A DNA stretch of 16,142 bases from Bacillota bacterium (GCA_023426005.1 JAFABO010000240.1:1-16142); one strand, 5' to 3'; numbered from the stretch's first letter, positions 5,144-12,643 are shown. The notes: generated by a model not told the origin, from the sequence alone. Numbers and translations: made by a program.

Positions 5144-7549
5144 ATGGATTTGTTGAACGGGTTGAATAAGGAACAAAAGGATGCGGTGCTTCACAACGAA
5201 GGAGCGCTTTTGATCCTGGCAGGCGCTGGTTCGGGTAAAACCAGAGTCCTGACAAACAGGATTGCATATCTTATCAAAGAACAAAGGGTTTACCCTTCTA
5301 ATATACTGGCTATTACTTTTACAAACAAGGCGGCAAGGGAGATGAGAGAGAGAATAGACAACCTCATCGGGGACCTGAGCAACGATATGTGGGTAGGGAC
5401 CTTCCACTCCATATGTATAAGAATATTGAGGAGAGATATAGATAAGCTGGGCTATGACAAAAGTTTTGTTATTTATGATACGCAGGATCAGCAGGTAGTA
5501 ATAAAAGAATGTATCAAAGAGTTGAATATAAATGAAAAGAATTTTCCACCCAAGTCGGTGCTTGAAACAATAGGCAAGCAAAAGGATGAGCTTATTGATG
5601 CTGCGCATTTTGAAAAGCTGTTTGCTTCTGATTTCCGTTTGGGCAAAATATCGAAGTTGTACAGCCTGTACCAGAAAAAGCTGAAAAACAACAACGCACT
5701 GGATTTCGACGATATCATAATGAACACTATCACGTTGTTCCAACAGAACCCGGAGGTTCTGAACTACTACCAGAAAAAGTTCAGGTATATCCTGGTGGAT
5801 GAGTATCAGGATACCAATACGGCACAGTATACGCTGGTGAGGAAATTGTCCGAGGCCCATGGAAACCTTTGTGTCGTTGGAGACGACGACCAGTCCATCT
5901 ACGGCTGGAGAGGCGCAAACATCCGGAATATCCTGGACTTTGAAAAGGACTTTAAGGGGTGCAAGACAGTAAAGCTTGAACAGAATTACAGGTCGACTCA
6001 GCATATATTGGATGCTGCAAACCATGTTATCAGGAATAACACCGGCAGAAAGAGCAAAAGTCTCTGGACCGACAACAAGGGCGGCAGCAAAATAGTCATG
6101 TGTGAAAACGACAACGAACATGAGGAGGCTCTTTATACGGCCAGAGAAATTCAAAGGCTTATAAGTGAGGATGACCGCAAGTTCAGGGACTTTGCGGTAT
6201 TATACCGGATAAATGCCCAGTCGCGTGTACTGGAAGAAATGTTTATGCGTGAAGGACTTCCGTACAAAATCGTAGGAGGTCAAAAATTCTATGACAGAAA
6301 AGAAATAAAGGACATAACCGCATATCTCAGGCTGATTCAAAACCCCACTGATAATGTCAGTTTGAAAAGGGTCATAAATGTTCCGAAGAGGGGTATAGGT
6401 GATGCAACTGTTGAACTGGCCGAAGCTCTTGCTCTTGAAAGCGGTGTTTCCATATTTTCAATAGTATCAAATGCTGATGAATTGCCGGCCCTGAAAAGAG
6501 CGGCAAATAAACTCAGCAGTTTTTCCACCATGATAATGAAACTCAGAACCATGAAGGAAAACATGGGGATTGCCGATTTGCTTGAAATGGTGGTGGACGA
6601 CACCGGTATTCTCAGGGAATATGAGATGGAAAATACCGTTGAAGCCCAGTCCAGAATTGAAAATATTAAAGAATTGAAATCCGTTGCAATGGAGTTTGAA
6701 AAGCAGAGCGAAGACAACAGTCTGGAAGAATTCCTGGCGCATATCTCACTTGTATCCGACCTGGATAACCTTGAAGAGGAACAGGATTACGTCGTTTTGA
6801 TGACAATGCACAGCGCCAAGGGACTTGAATTTCCTGTTGTCTTCATTCCGGGAATGGAGGAGGGCGTTTTTCCCGGCTACAGAGCTATAACAGAGGGCCC
6901 TGAACAGCTGGAGGAGGAGAGAAGGCTTTGTTATGTGGGCATAACACGTGCCAGAGAAAAACTTTATTTATCAAACGCCCGATTCAGGACTCTCTTTGGA
7001 AACTCCAGCTACAACAAACCCTCCAGGTTTTTATCGGAAATTCCCGACGAATTGGTAGAGTTTCCTTTTGGTTCCTCCAGGGGTTCAGTACAAAAGCCAC
7101 AGGAAAACGCAGGTTGGAGTAAGGCTCAAACTTGGAGTTCAAATCAAAGTTGGAGTTCTGCTCAAACCCGTGGGAGTTCAAAAGAACCCGCAGTTAAATC
7201 CATGGCGGCCGGAGCAGGTTCCTTGAAGGATTTGCTCAACTCAAACCTCATATCGCGGGGATTCGGCGGAAATACGGCGTCAGCCGGTGCTCCCACCGGT
7301 CGGAAAACTCCTCAGTCAAGCGGTATGCCGGGGAATAGTACCGAAGCAGGAAAAGGTCCGGTGCCGGGCTTCACAGCACCGGGCACTGCAGACTACAGCA
7401 CCGGGGAAAAAGTGGAACATAAGAAGTTTGGAAAAGGCATAATAAACAAGGTGACAGATGATAAGGGAGACCAGGTGCTGGAAATCCAATTTGAGGGAGC
7501 CGGCATGAAAAGGCTGATGGCCTCTATGGCAAACCTGAAAAGAATATAG
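5144..7549 (+). CDS. pcrA: ATP-dependent DNA helicase PcrA (UvrD/Rep family)
   Basis: An 801-residue superfamily 1A 3'-5' helicase used in repair, rolling-circle replication and clearing RecA or RNA polymerase from DNA. Motifs are all present in order: Q motif with Q11; Walker A, A26-G-A-G-S-G-K-T33; motif II, D219-E-Y-Q-D-T; motif III, G246-D-D-D-Q-S-I-Y-G-W-R-G; LEQNYRST; motif V around T554-M-H-S-A-K-G560; motif VI, Y597-V-G-I-T-R-A-R604. A low-complexity linker (about 630-753) follows, then a C-terminal Tudor-like domain from G754 (GEKVEHKKFGKG), which in PcrA/UvrD binds RNA polymerase. The start is fixed by GGAGG (5134-5138) and family alignment. It appears monocistronic with its own promoter. 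The linker is Ser/Trp/Gln/Gly-rich and carries a short hexapeptide repeat. Confidence 0.97.
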   Translation: MDLLNGLNKEQKDAVLHNEGALLILAGAGSGKTRVLTNRIAYLIKEQRVYPSNILAITFTNKAAREMRERIDNLIGDLSNDMWVGTFHSICIRILRRDIDKLGYDKSFVIYDTQDQQVVIKECIKELNINEKNFPPKSVLETIGKQKDELIDAAHFEKLFASDFRLGKISKLYSLYQKKLKNNNALDFDDIIMNTITLFQQNPEVLNYYQKKFRYILVDEYQDTNTAQYTLVRKLSEAHGNLCVVGDDDQSIYGWRGANIRNILDFEKDFKGCKTVKLEQNYRSTQHILDAANHVIRNNTGRKSKSLWTDNKGGSKIVMCENDNEHEEALYTAREIQRLISEDDRKFRDFAVLYRINAQSRVLEEMFMREGLPYKIVGGQKFYDRKEIKDITAYLRLIQNPTDNVSLKRVINVPKRGIGDATVELAEALALESGVSIFSIVSNADELPALKRAANKLSSFSTMIMKLRTMKENMGIADLLEMVVDDTGILREYEMENTVEAQSRIENIKELKSVAMEFEKQSEDNSLEEFLAHISLVSDLDNLEEEQDYVVLMTMHSAKGLEFPVVFIPGMEEGVFPGYRAITEGPEQLEEERRLCYVGITRAREKLYLSNARFRTLFGNSSYNKPSRFLSEIPDELVEFPFGSSRGSVQKPQENAGWSKAQTWSSNQSWSSAQTRGSSKEPAVKSMAAGAGSLKDLLNSNLISRGFGGNTASAGAPTGRKTPQSSGMPGNSTEAGKGPVPGFTAPGTADYSTGEKVEHKKFGKGIINKVTDDKGDQVLEIQFEGAGMKRLMASMANLKRI
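7115..7186 (+). repeat. 18-bp tandem repeat coding a W-S-x-x-Q-x linker
   Basis: Three in-frame 18-bp units (7115-7132, 7133-7150, 7151-7168) encode WSKAQT, WSSNQS and WSSAQT (PcrA residues 658-675). A fourth degenerate copy (7169-7186) resembles the others at DNA level but is offset, reading RGSSKE. The repeat lies in the flexible linker before the Tudor-like domain. Confidence 0.75.
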
Positions 7550-7602
7550 TCGTAGGGGTAAGCCGGAGGGCATCCGGTATTCATGCATTATATCTTAAAA
7601 AA

Positions 7603-7627
7603 GGAGCGGTGGAGCTGCTGCCGCTTC
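7603..7627 (+). terminator. Weak hairpin after pcrA, possible terminator
   Basis: AGCGGTGG (7605-7612) pairs with CTGCCGCT (7618-7625) including two G-T wobbles, around a 5-nt loop, with two further outer pairs. No proper T-run follows, so termination is uncertain. Confidence 0.3.
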
Positions 7628-7710
7628 TGGTATTATAACCCTTGTAAAATTGCGTTTACGAATGAGGGAAAGAAATATTACCGCATATGACAGAATAAAT
7701 TTATTAATAT

Positions 7711-7860
7711 TTAAATTAACCTGTTGTACCAGTTGAAAATTTGTTTTGCTTTACAGATAGATTTATTTAGGATCAACTGGTGCGGAAGTTACCAGTTGAT
7801 ATAAAAAAATTACACAGGTAAAGCAAAATTTAAATTAATTGGCACAAGGGGTTGAATTAA
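7711..7860. repeat. 150-bp imperfect palindrome upstream of the alpha-xylosidase gene
   Basis: The two halves fold back on each other over nearly the whole length. AT-rich ends (TTAAATTAACC against GGGTTGAATTAA) are followed by CCTGTTGTACCAGTTGA (7720-7736) against the strand opposite 7835-7851, with several wobbles and two mismatches. After an unpaired A/T stretch comes a perfect 11-bp stem TTTTGCTTTAC (7744-7754) with GTAAAGCAAAA (7818-7828). At the centre is a perfect 10-bp hairpin, ATCAACTGGT (7772-7781) with ACCAGTTGAT (7791-7800). It ends 7 nt before the ribosome binding site. It could be a regulatory RNA, a compound operator or a MITE-like remnant. Confidence 0.6.
7772..7800. promoter_or_regulatory. 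Perfect 10-bp inverted repeat with extra half-site (possible operator)
   Basis: ATCAACTGGT and ACCAGTTGAT are exact inverted copies around a 9-nt spacer. A third copy of the half-site, ACCAGTTGA, occurs at 7728-7736. Repeated half-sites upstream of a sugar-utilisation gene suit a transcription factor, but no regulator gene lies in the window. Confidence 0.45.
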
Positions 7861-7879
7861 TAAGGCGGGAGGGATATTA

Positions 7880-10198
7880 ATGAAGTTTACAGACGGATTT
7901 TGGCTTAAGAGGAAAGGGGTAAGCATTCATTCACCGGCAGAGGTAAAAGATTTCGTTATAAATGAAAAATCAATAACACTGTATGCTCCGGTGACAAGGA
8001 TTTCAAACCGCGGGCAGACCTTGCAGGGCCCCATTCTGACCATTGAAATCAGCTCGCCCTGCAGTGACATAATCAGGGTTGTTTCCCGGCATTTTATTAA
8101 GAAAAAAATAAACCGGCCTGAGTTTGAGCTCAATTTCAGCGAAGGATTTGTGCCGGAGATTTTAGATGAGGCGGGCCAGCTGGTTTTAAAAAGCGGGAAA
8201 ACCTCGGTGCGGGTAAATAAAAAGGATTTTTCCATAAGCTTTTATTATGGGGAGAGACCTCTGACCAGGAGCGGCACCGGCCAGATGGGCTATATCGCAA
8301 CAGAAAACAGCGGTGCTTTTATGCGTGAACAGCTGGATTTGTCCATTGGTGAATGCGTCTACGGCCTTGGCGAGAGGTTCACGGCTTTTGTTAAAAACGG
8401 ACAGAGCATCGACATATGGAATGAGGACGGCGGAACTTCATCGGAACAGGCCTATAAGAATATACCTTTCTATATCACCAACGGGGGTTACGGTGTATTT
8501 GTAAACCATCCGGAAAAAGTGTCTTTTGAAGTGGCGTCAGAGGCTGTATCAAGAGTACAGTTCAGTGTTTCCGGCGAAAAGCTGGATTATTTCCTGATAG
8601 GGGGAAGCGACCTGAAGGAGATTATACACAATTATACCGCATTGACAGGCAGGCCGTCGTTACCGCCCGCATGGTCTTTCGGCCTGTGGCTGACGACATC
8701 CTTTACGACAAATTATGATGAGAATACGGTTTCAGCCTTTGTAGACGGCATGGCCCAAAGGGATATCCCCTTAAGGGTATTCCATTTCGACTGTTTCTGG
8801 ATGAAGGAATATGAATGGTGCAATTTTGAATGGGACAGGGAAGTCTTTCCTGATCCAAAGAATATGCTTAAAAGATTAAAGGAAAAAGGCTTAAAAATAT
8901 GTGTGTGGATAAACCCTTATATTGCACAGAAATCCAGGCTGTTTGAGGAAGCTGCGGAAAACGGATACCTGTTGAAGCTGGAGGACGGAGAGGCATGGCA
9001 GTGGGATTTATGGCAGCCCGGCATGGGGATTGTTGACTTTACAAACCCGGCCGCTTGCAAATGGTATGGGGATAAACTGGAAGCACTCATTGATATGGGG
9101 GTTGACTGCTTCAAAACGGATTTCGGAGAGAGGATACCAACCGATGTGGTATATCATAATGGTGCTGATCCTGTAAAAATGCACAATTTCTATACTTACC
9201 TATATAACAGGGCGGTGTACGAGGTACTTGTCAAAAGATTGGGAAAGGAGGAGGCAGTATTATTTGCCAGGAGTGCAACCGCCGGGTCGCAGAAATTCCC
9301 GGTGCATTGGGGCGGTGACTGTGTATCCAGGTATGAGTCCATGGGTGAGAGCCTCAGAGGAGGATTGTCGCTGTGCATGTCGGGTTTCGGCTTCTGGAGC
9401 CATGATATCAGCGGCTTTGAAAATACTGCATCCCCTGATTTGTACAAGAGATGGACGGCTTTCGGTCTATTGTCAACTCACAGCAGACTCCATGGCAGCA
9501 GCTCATACAGGGTGCCATGGTTGTTTGATGAAGAAGCGGTCGATGTGGTGAGATATTTCACTAAGCTCAAATGTTCCATTATGCCGTATTTGTTCAGCAC
9601 AGCCTGCAATACAGCAGAGACCGGCATACCTGCAATGCGTCCTATGATTCTGGAATTTGACAGGGACAGAGCCTGCGACTATCTGGATACTCAGTATATG
9701 CTTGGGGATTCCTTGCTGGTTGCTCCTGTTTTCAATCCGGAAGGCAGAGTTGATTACTATCTCCCGGGTGGAATCTGGACCAATTTTATAACAAATCAAC
9801 AGGTGACGGGCGGTACATGGCAGTATGAAAAGCATGATTTCATGAGTTTGCCCCTCATGGCAAGACCTAATTCAATAATTGCCGCAGGAAATAATGAAAA
9901 TGTTCCCGATTATGATTATTTGGAAGGGACGGTTCTTCATGTTTTTGAACCGGGGGAAAATGAACCTGCTTCTGCAGCTGTTTATTCAGTTAAAGGAAAA
10001 CCAAAGGGCACTGTTCAGGTTCTCAGGAATGGAGACCAGGTATCGATTGCTGTCAACGGTTTAAAGAATTATTGCATAATAATGAGAAATATAAATCATA
10101 TCTGTGATTTAAAAGGTGCAGCCTTTGAAGCCAATCCCATGGGCTCAAAGCTTGTTCCTATGGAAGGTGCTCATAATATTATGTTTAAGATAGTATAA
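7880..10198 (+). CDS. yicI: GH31 alpha-xylosidase, YicI type
   Basis: A 772-residue glycoside hydrolase of family 31, the same length that I recall for E. coli YicI. Order of parts: N-terminal beta-sandwich (about 1-245), (beta/alpha)8 barrel (about 250-590), C-terminal beta domains. The catalytic nucleophile is D414 in F-K-T-D-F-G-E-R, and the acid/base is D480 in H-W-G-G-D-C. Both are offset by two from the YicI residues D416 and D482. The xyloside-pocket residues also match: C305-F306 in FDCFWMK and K412 before the nucleophile. The expected reaction is release of xylose from the non-reducing end of alpha-xylosides such as isoprimeverose or xyloglucan oligosaccharides. No signal peptide is seen, so it should be cytosolic and act on imported oligosaccharides. 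GGAGGG (7868-7873) precedes the ATG by 6 nt. It is flanked by the long palindrome and by its own terminator. Confidence 0.92.
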   Translation: MKFTDGFWLKRKGVSIHSPAEVKDFVINEKSITLYAPVTRISNRGQTLQGPILTIEISSPCSDIIRVVSRHFIKKKINRPEFELNFSEGFVPEILDEAGQLVLKSGKTSVRVNKKDFSISFYYGERPLTRSGTGQMGYIATENSGAFMREQLDLSIGECVYGLGERFTAFVKNGQSIDIWNEDGGTSSEQAYKNIPFYITNGGYGVFVNHPEKVSFEVASEAVSRVQFSVSGEKLDYFLIGGSDLKEIIHNYTALTGRPSLPPAWSFGLWLTTSFTTNYDENTVSAFVDGMAQRDIPLRVFHFDCFWMKEYEWCNFEWDREVFPDPKNMLKRLKEKGLKICVWINPYIAQKSRLFEEAAENGYLLKLEDGEAWQWDLWQPGMGIVDFTNPAACKWYGDKLEALIDMGVDCFKTDFGERIPTDVVYHNGADPVKMHNFYTYLYNRAVYEVLVKRLGKEEAVLFARSATAGSQKFPVHWGGDCVSRYESMGESLRGGLSLCMSGFGFWSHDISGFENTASPDLYKRWTAFGLLSTHSRLHGSSSYRVPWLFDEEAVDVVRYFTKLKCSIMPYLFSTACNTAETGIPAMRPMILEFDRDRACDYLDTQYMLGDSLLVAPVFNPEGRVDYYLPGGIWTNFITNQQVTGGTWQYEKHDFMSLPLMARPNSIIAAGNNENVPDYDYLEGTVLHVFEPGENEPASAAVYSVKGKPKGTVQVLRNGDQVSIAVNGLKNYCIIMRNINHICDLKGAAFEANPMGSKLVPMEGAHNIMFKIV

Positions 10199-10241
10199 TT
10201 TGAAATTAATAAATTTTATTAATGTTCAAGTTGATTTTTTT

Positions 10242-10273
10242 AAAAAAGTTTTAGATTTTCTAAAACTTTTTTT
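10242..10273 (+). terminator. Rho-independent terminator after the alpha-xylosidase gene
   Basis: AAAAAAGTTTTAG (10242-10254) pairs perfectly with CTAAAACTTTTTT across a 5-nt loop, and the T-run continues to 10273. The stem is AT-rich but 13 bp long. Confidence 0.8.
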
Positions 10274-10325
10274 GTTTTTGCGTGTATATATGTACAAGGC
10301 ACAAGAAAAAGGTGGGATAAGGTAA

Positions 10326-10895
10326 TTGGAGGTTTCGGATTTAAGTATATTTAGGGAATATGAAAAGAATAACAGAAGAGGTCTGGAACTTGTATATGAG
10401 AGATATAAAAAGTATGTCTATTCAATTGCCTTTCACTACTCGGGAAACAGGGAAGATGCTCTGGATATAACTCAGGAAGTATTTATATCGGTATTTAAAG
10501 CTTTTGGGAGCTTTAGGGAACAATATTCGATCCTTCCCTGGATAAAGAAAATAACTGTAAACAAGTGCCTGAATTTTCTCAGAAGCCGTAAAGAAAGTAT
10601 TTCTTTAAATGAAACCACCGAAGGCGGAGACGAGCTTCAGAATATCATTTGCTCCGGTGAGGCCACCGAAGCCTCCATATTCTGCAAGGACACAAAGAAG
10701 GCACTGGAGGAGGCTATAAGCGGACTTCCTGACAAACAAAGAATTGCCGTGCTGCTAAGGCATATGAAGCAGATGAAGTATGAGGAAATAGCCGGTGCGA
10801 TGAAACTCCCCCCGGGCACTGTAAAAACACTGATACATAAGGGAAGAGCAGCAATTAAGGATAATTTGATAAAACAAGGCATTTGGGAGGTTTAG
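10326..10895 (+). CDS. ECF-type RNA polymerase sigma factor
   Basis: A 189-residue sigma-70-family factor of the extracytoplasmic function type, with only regions 2 and 4. Region 2 covers about 22-90, with Y-E-R-Y at 24-27, D44-A-L-D-I-T-Q-E-V-F and the R2.3/2.4 segment PWIKKITVNKCLNFLRSRK. Region 4 covers about 128-182, with LPDKQR-x-A-V-L-L-R and the helix-turn-helix YEEIAGAMKLPPGTVKTLIHKGR. The proposed TTG start at 10326 follows an in-frame TAA directly, so no longer protein is possible. GGTGGG (10311-10316) is 9 nt upstream. A better-looking GGAGGT lies just inside the reading frame at 10328-10333, with no standard start codon at a suitable distance. It leads an operon with the zinc-finger protein and ytfI-ytfJ. 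No upstream promoter was recognised. Confidence 0.88.
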   Translation: MEVSDLSIFREYEKNNRRGLELVYERYKKYVYSIAFHYSGNREDALDITQEVFISVFKAFGSFREQYSILPWIKKITVNKCLNFLRSRKESISLNETTEGGDELQNIICSGEATEASIFCKDTKKALEEAISGLPDKQRIAVLLRHMKQMKYEEIAGAMKLPPGTVKTLIHKGRAAIKDNLIKQGIWEV

Positions 10896-10946
10896 CAGGT
10901 GCATAACATTAATATATCAGGCAGAAACTTAAAGCAGGAGGCTGGC

Positions 10947-11423
10947 ATGAAGGAAAAATCAATCCTGAATCTTAACAATGAAAATAACATCTCCATAAAG
11001 TGCGGAAAAATGGATGGAGCTTTGCTCCAGGATTATCTGGAAGGAACCATCGACCCCGTTGAAAAGCTGTTTGTAGAAGCTCATTTAAATACCTGCAAGG
11101 ACTGCAGGAGAGAATTATCCGAACTCAAGCTTATGTTTTGGGAGCTTGGGAACAAGAGTAATTACAGGGTGGAATATCCCCAGGAATTGGATGAAATGGC
11201 TGGAACCCTGATTGACAGGGTTTTGGGAAAAGAAGAAAAAAGCACCGCCAGAAGACTTGTTGATTTGCAGGTTGGCAATTTAAAAGGCTCAACGAGGTTT
11301 CTGGACTATCTTCCCGGGGCCAGGAAAACTCCGGAGGTCATAAAAAAGGCTTCCAGGAGTCTTGCAAAAGGGGTAGGAAAGGGAGTAAAAAAGGGAGTTG
11401 AAAGAATGCTGACAGCCAGGTAA
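10947..11423 (+). CDS. Soluble zinc-finger (ZAS-type) anti-sigma-like protein
   Basis: A 158-residue protein with the zf-HC2/ZAS signature near its N-terminus: C19, then H46-x3-C50-x2-C53 within an A-H-L-N-T-C-K-D-C context. This domain in anti-sigma factors of the RsrA/ChrR/RsiW group clamps the cognate ECF sigma factor, and the adjoining upstream gene encodes one. There is no transmembrane segment, unlike RsiW. Instead the tail (about 133-158) is strongly basic with repeated K-G-V units and may be amphipathic. AGGAGG (10936-10941) lies 5 nt before the ATG at 10947. An in-frame GTG at 10899, preceded by GGGAGG (10885-10890), would give 174 residues and is a real alternative. The anti-sigma role is inferred from domain and position. 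Confidence 0.8.
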   Translation: MKEKSILNLNNENNISIKCGKMDGALLQDYLEGTIDPVEKLFVEAHLNTCKDCRRELSELKLMFWELGNKSNYRVEYPQELDEMAGTLIDRVLGKEEKSTARRLVDLQVGNLKGSTRFLDYLPGARKTPEVIKKASRSLAKGVGKGVKKGVERMLTAR

Positions 11424-11447
11424 ATTCAGCTGTTAAGAGGAGGTAAT

Positions 11448-12155
11448 ATGCTGGTACTAACCGTTTTGGGATATGTATTTATGTATATATTGTTAATATT
11501 GCTGGCTGCACTTCTGGCAATTTTATTAATTCCGTTCAAATATCATTTTACCGGTGAAAAAATGGAAAAGGAGTGGTTCAAGGCATCTGCTGCCTGGCTG
11601 TTCGGAGGCGTTAAGTTCAATATTTATTACAACTCCGGGAAACTTTCCTCAAATATCAGGATACTGGGTATTCATAAAAGAATTGAAAAAGACGGAAGTA
11701 ATAAAAATAGTACCGGTGAAAATAAGGATAAAGAGCAAAAGAACAACAAAAAGCCTAAAAGTAAAAATCCTTACAGCTATTTAACTTATGAAGTAATGGA
11801 AAAAGGATTTCAATGCACTGTTAAATTACTAAACCATTGCAAGCCAAGAAGATTCGTGCTTAAGGCCAAAGCCGGATTTGAAGACCCCATGTACACAGGT
11901 CTGCTGTGCGGAATACAGGGGGTATGGAGTGCAATTTTAGATAAATATGATATTCATTTGCAGCCTGATTTTGAAGAGGATGAAATAAGAGGAAGCTTGA
12001 GGATCGGAGGAAGTATACGGTTATTCTATCTATTACTAGTTGCGATGGAATTTATACTGACCCGGCCGGTAAGAAGTATTTGGCTCAAAAATTTAAATAT
12101 TAAAATAAAAAGGAGATTGAAAACATGGCAGACTTTGATTTTAAAGAGAACATAG
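11448..12155 (+). CDS. ytfI: DUF2953 membrane protein, YtfI-like
   Basis: A 235-residue protein with one strong N-terminal hydrophobic segment (about 1-28), then a beta-rich soluble region (F-K-Y-H-F-T-G, W-L-F-G-G-V-K-F) split by a Lys/Asn-rich linker (about 80-105), and a C-terminal part with a further hydrophobic patch around 190-207. The pattern fits the DUF2953 family, including B. subtilis YtfI. Its gene lies directly before ytfJ there too, and the same order here supports the call. The molecular function is not established. AGGAGG (11438-11443) precedes the ATG by 4 nt. The last 31 nt of the gene overlap the start of ytfJ in another frame, which suggests translational coupling. Confidence 0.75.
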   Translation: MLVLTVLGYVFMYILLILLAALLAILLIPFKYHFTGEKMEKEWFKASAAWLFGGVKFNIYYNSGKLSSNIRILGIHKRIEKDGSNKNSTGENKDKEQKNNKKPKSKNPYSYLTYEVMEKGFQCTVKLLNHCKPRRFVLKAKAGFEDPMYTGLLCGIQGVWSAILDKYDIHLQPDFEEDEIRGSLRIGGSIRLFYLLLVAMEFILTRPVRSIWLKNLNIKIKRRLKTWQTLILKRT

Positions 12156-12505
12156 GAGCAATTTTTGACAAGCTGGAGAATTTTTTAAAGACCAAAACCG
12201 TAGTAGGCGAGCCCCTTAAAATAGGCGAAACTACCATTGTACCGTTTATCAACCTGACCTTTGGCCTGGGAACCGGGGGAGGCAACGGCACCGATGAAAA
12301 AGGCAGCGGAGGTACGGGCGGAGGCGGAGGAACAGGAGCAAAGATAGCCCCTACGGCAGTTCTGGTAATTCAGGGAGACAGGGTTGAATTGCTTCCCATA
12401 AAGAAATCCGGCGGACTGGATAAGCTGTTGGATTTGGTTCCGGGCATTGTGGAAAAAATAAATGAAAAGAAAGAAAAAGAAGTGGAAGAAAAGCTTGAAG
12501 AATAG
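12125..12505 (+). CDS. ytfJ: GerW-family sporulation protein YtfJ
   Basis: A 126-residue protein of the GerW/YtfJ family. It has an N-terminal helix, a strand region T-V-V-G-E-P-L-K-I-G-E-T-T-I-V-P, then F-G-L-G-T-G-G-G followed by a glycine-rich loop (about 54-74), then AVLVIQGDRVELLPI, and a very acidic/basic coiled tail. In B. subtilis YtfJ is made in the forespore and affects germination. Its presence here suggests a spore former. AGGAG (12111-12115) precedes the ATG by 9 nt and lies inside ytfI. It is the last gene of the sigma-factor operon, and the terminator hairpin follows within 50 nt. Confidence 0.88.
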   Translation: MADFDFKENIGAIFDKLENFLKTKTVVGEPLKIGETTIVPFINLTFGLGTGGGNGTDEKGSGGTGGGGGTGAKIAPTAVLVIQGDRVELLPIKKSGGLDKLLDLVPGIVEKINEKKEKEVEEKLEE

Positions 12506-12522
12506 TAATTTTATATTTATAA

Positions 12523-12544
12523 CCGCCGGCATTTATACCGGCGG
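12523..12544. repeat. GC-rich hairpin after ytfJ
   Basis: CCGCCGG (12523-12529) pairs perfectly with CCGGCGG (12538-12544) around an 8-nt loop. No T-run follows; it may stabilise the mRNA end or assist the terminator just downstream. Confidence 0.6.
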
Positions 12545-12552
12545 AAAACTGA

Positions 12553-12611
12553 AAAAATACCCTGTAAGGTGACATGGAATAAAGGCCGTGTTCATTTTAC
12601 AGGGTATTTTT
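12553..12611 (+). terminator. Terminator of the sigma factor-ytfJ operon
   Basis: AAAAATACCCTGTAA (12553-12567) pairs perfectly over 15 bp with TTACAGGGTATTTTT (12597-12611). The loop can form an inner stem of six pairs (ACATGG with CCGTGT). The right arm ends in a T-tract and is followed by more T-rich DNA. Confidence 0.8.
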
Positions 12612-12643
12612 ATTATTAAAAGGCCATAATTATTTAATTCTTA

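Larger units (their letters stand above)
7550..7879. other. Gene-free region between pcrA and the alpha-xylosidase gene
   Basis: No credible coding sequence lies here. The first part contains two small hairpins that may end pcrA transcription: CCGGA/TCCGG at 7563-7577, and a GC-rich stem at about 7603-7627. Neither has a strong T-run. The second part is a long imperfect palindrome (7711-7860). I could not find a convincing sigma-A promoter for the downstream gene. Confidence 0.6.

Noticed and set aside
5084..6154. Long reading frame of 356 codons on the minus strand
   Set aside because: It lies opposite pcrA, whose helicase motifs are complete in the + frame. The reverse translation has no recognisable domain, so it is a shadow frame.
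7642..7660. TTGTAAA...TTTACG imperfect palindrome considered as a CcpA cre site
   Set aside because: The spacing and centre do not match the cre consensus, and it lies about 220 bp before the gene.
8904..8912. Perfect DnaA box on the minus strand
   Set aside because: A single copy inside the alpha-xylosidase coding sequence with no neighbours; expected by chance at this length and composition.
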